Source: Deinococcus sp. Marseille-Q6407 (GTDB lineage Bacteria; Deinococcota; Deinococci; Deinococcales; Deinococcaceae). From it: a stretch of DNA of 64,000 nucleotides. Below the pieces are notes generated by a model that was not told the DNA's origin, ran no database searches, and worked only from the letters and a program-made list of their open reading frames with translations. Within the stretch, counting starts at the first letter, position 1, and the number at the start of each line of letters is the position of its first letter. Position numbers and translations under genes: made by a program. The stretch spans positions 890,501 through 954,500 of the forward strand of contig NZ_CAMPFU010000002.1 of the NCBI RefSeq assembly GCF_946848805.1. The letters run 5' to 3'. Positions 63,970-64,000 of the stretch are shown in pieces.

Positions 63970-64000
63970 ATGACCGACTCACCTGCCGCCTTCCCCACCC
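63970..64000 (+). CDS. Possible start of a gene running off the right edge
   Basis: ATG 63970 opens a frame MTDSPAAFPT that remains open to the window end. TACACC lies nine bases upstream. Ten residues are too few to name it, and the call rests on position and frame only. Confidence 0.35.
   Translation, partial: MTDSPAAFPT

Overview
This window is a high-GC chromosomal segment from a Deinococcus-type bacterium (phylum Deinococcota). The case rests on gene content and style: an sbcCD pair, neighbouring crtB and crtI for carotenoid synthesis, an endonuclease III paralogue, a PyrR-type pyr operon, a tuf gene split from the rpsL-rpsG-fusA cluster, a cysteine-poor ribosomal protein L31, and above all more than twenty genes whose start codon lies only 5-10 bases (mostly 6-7) downstream of a TAnnnT -10 hexamer with no Shine-Dalgarno, the leaderless pattern known from Deinococcus. 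I cannot name the species. It looks like ordinary core chromosome: I see no insertion sequence, prophage, CRISPR array or rRNA.

Layout. 1-3.4 kb: end of sbcD, sbcC and a small convergent gene. 3.4-6.2 kb: crtI and crtB. 6.3-12.6 kb: YacL-like PIN/TRAM protein, tsaD, a barstar-like protein, uppP, a lipase-like hydrolase, and a membrane pair (holin-X-like protein plus glycine-zipper protein). 12.8-19.3 kb: phosphoglucomutase; an acyP-mobA-cytochrome c run; a phosphoribosyltransferase with a methyltransferase; a cystine transporter. 19.4-23.3 kb: pyrR-pyrB-(secreted protein)-pyrC behind a regulatory leader. 23.3-32.97 kb: racemase, msrA, initiator tRNA, butyrate-kinase-like protein, endonuclease III-like protein, ispG, folD, nusB, Asp23. 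33.4-41.3 kb: two peptide-ABC permeases, ygfZ, hemA, hemD, der. 41.4-53.8 kb: translation genes (fusA, rpsG, rpsL, tuf, rpmE, rpsA, rpsP, three tRNAs) interrupted by a heterodimeric ABC exporter. 53.9-64 kb: enoyl-CoA hydratase with an HD protein, a VanW protein, an acyl-CoA dehydrogenase broken by a stop codon, a secreted nuclease, a parvulin, an MFS transporter and a cell-wall amidase.

The richest regulatory stretch is the pyr leader (23.11-23.31 kb). It holds two PyrR-binding-like hairpins, a 29-residue leader peptide with its own Shine-Dalgarno, an intrinsic terminator inside that peptide's reading frame, and a peptide stop codon overlapping the pyrR start. This predicts attenuation in which PyrR binding, leader translation and termination are coupled. 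Other points of note are a probable CTG start for rpsL, the nonsense-split acyl-CoA dehydrogenase, a butyrate-kinase-fold protein lacking the usual N-terminal phosphate motif, an endonuclease III paralogue with Arg in place of the catalytic Lys, and a palindromic operator over the promoter of an orphan dppBC pair.
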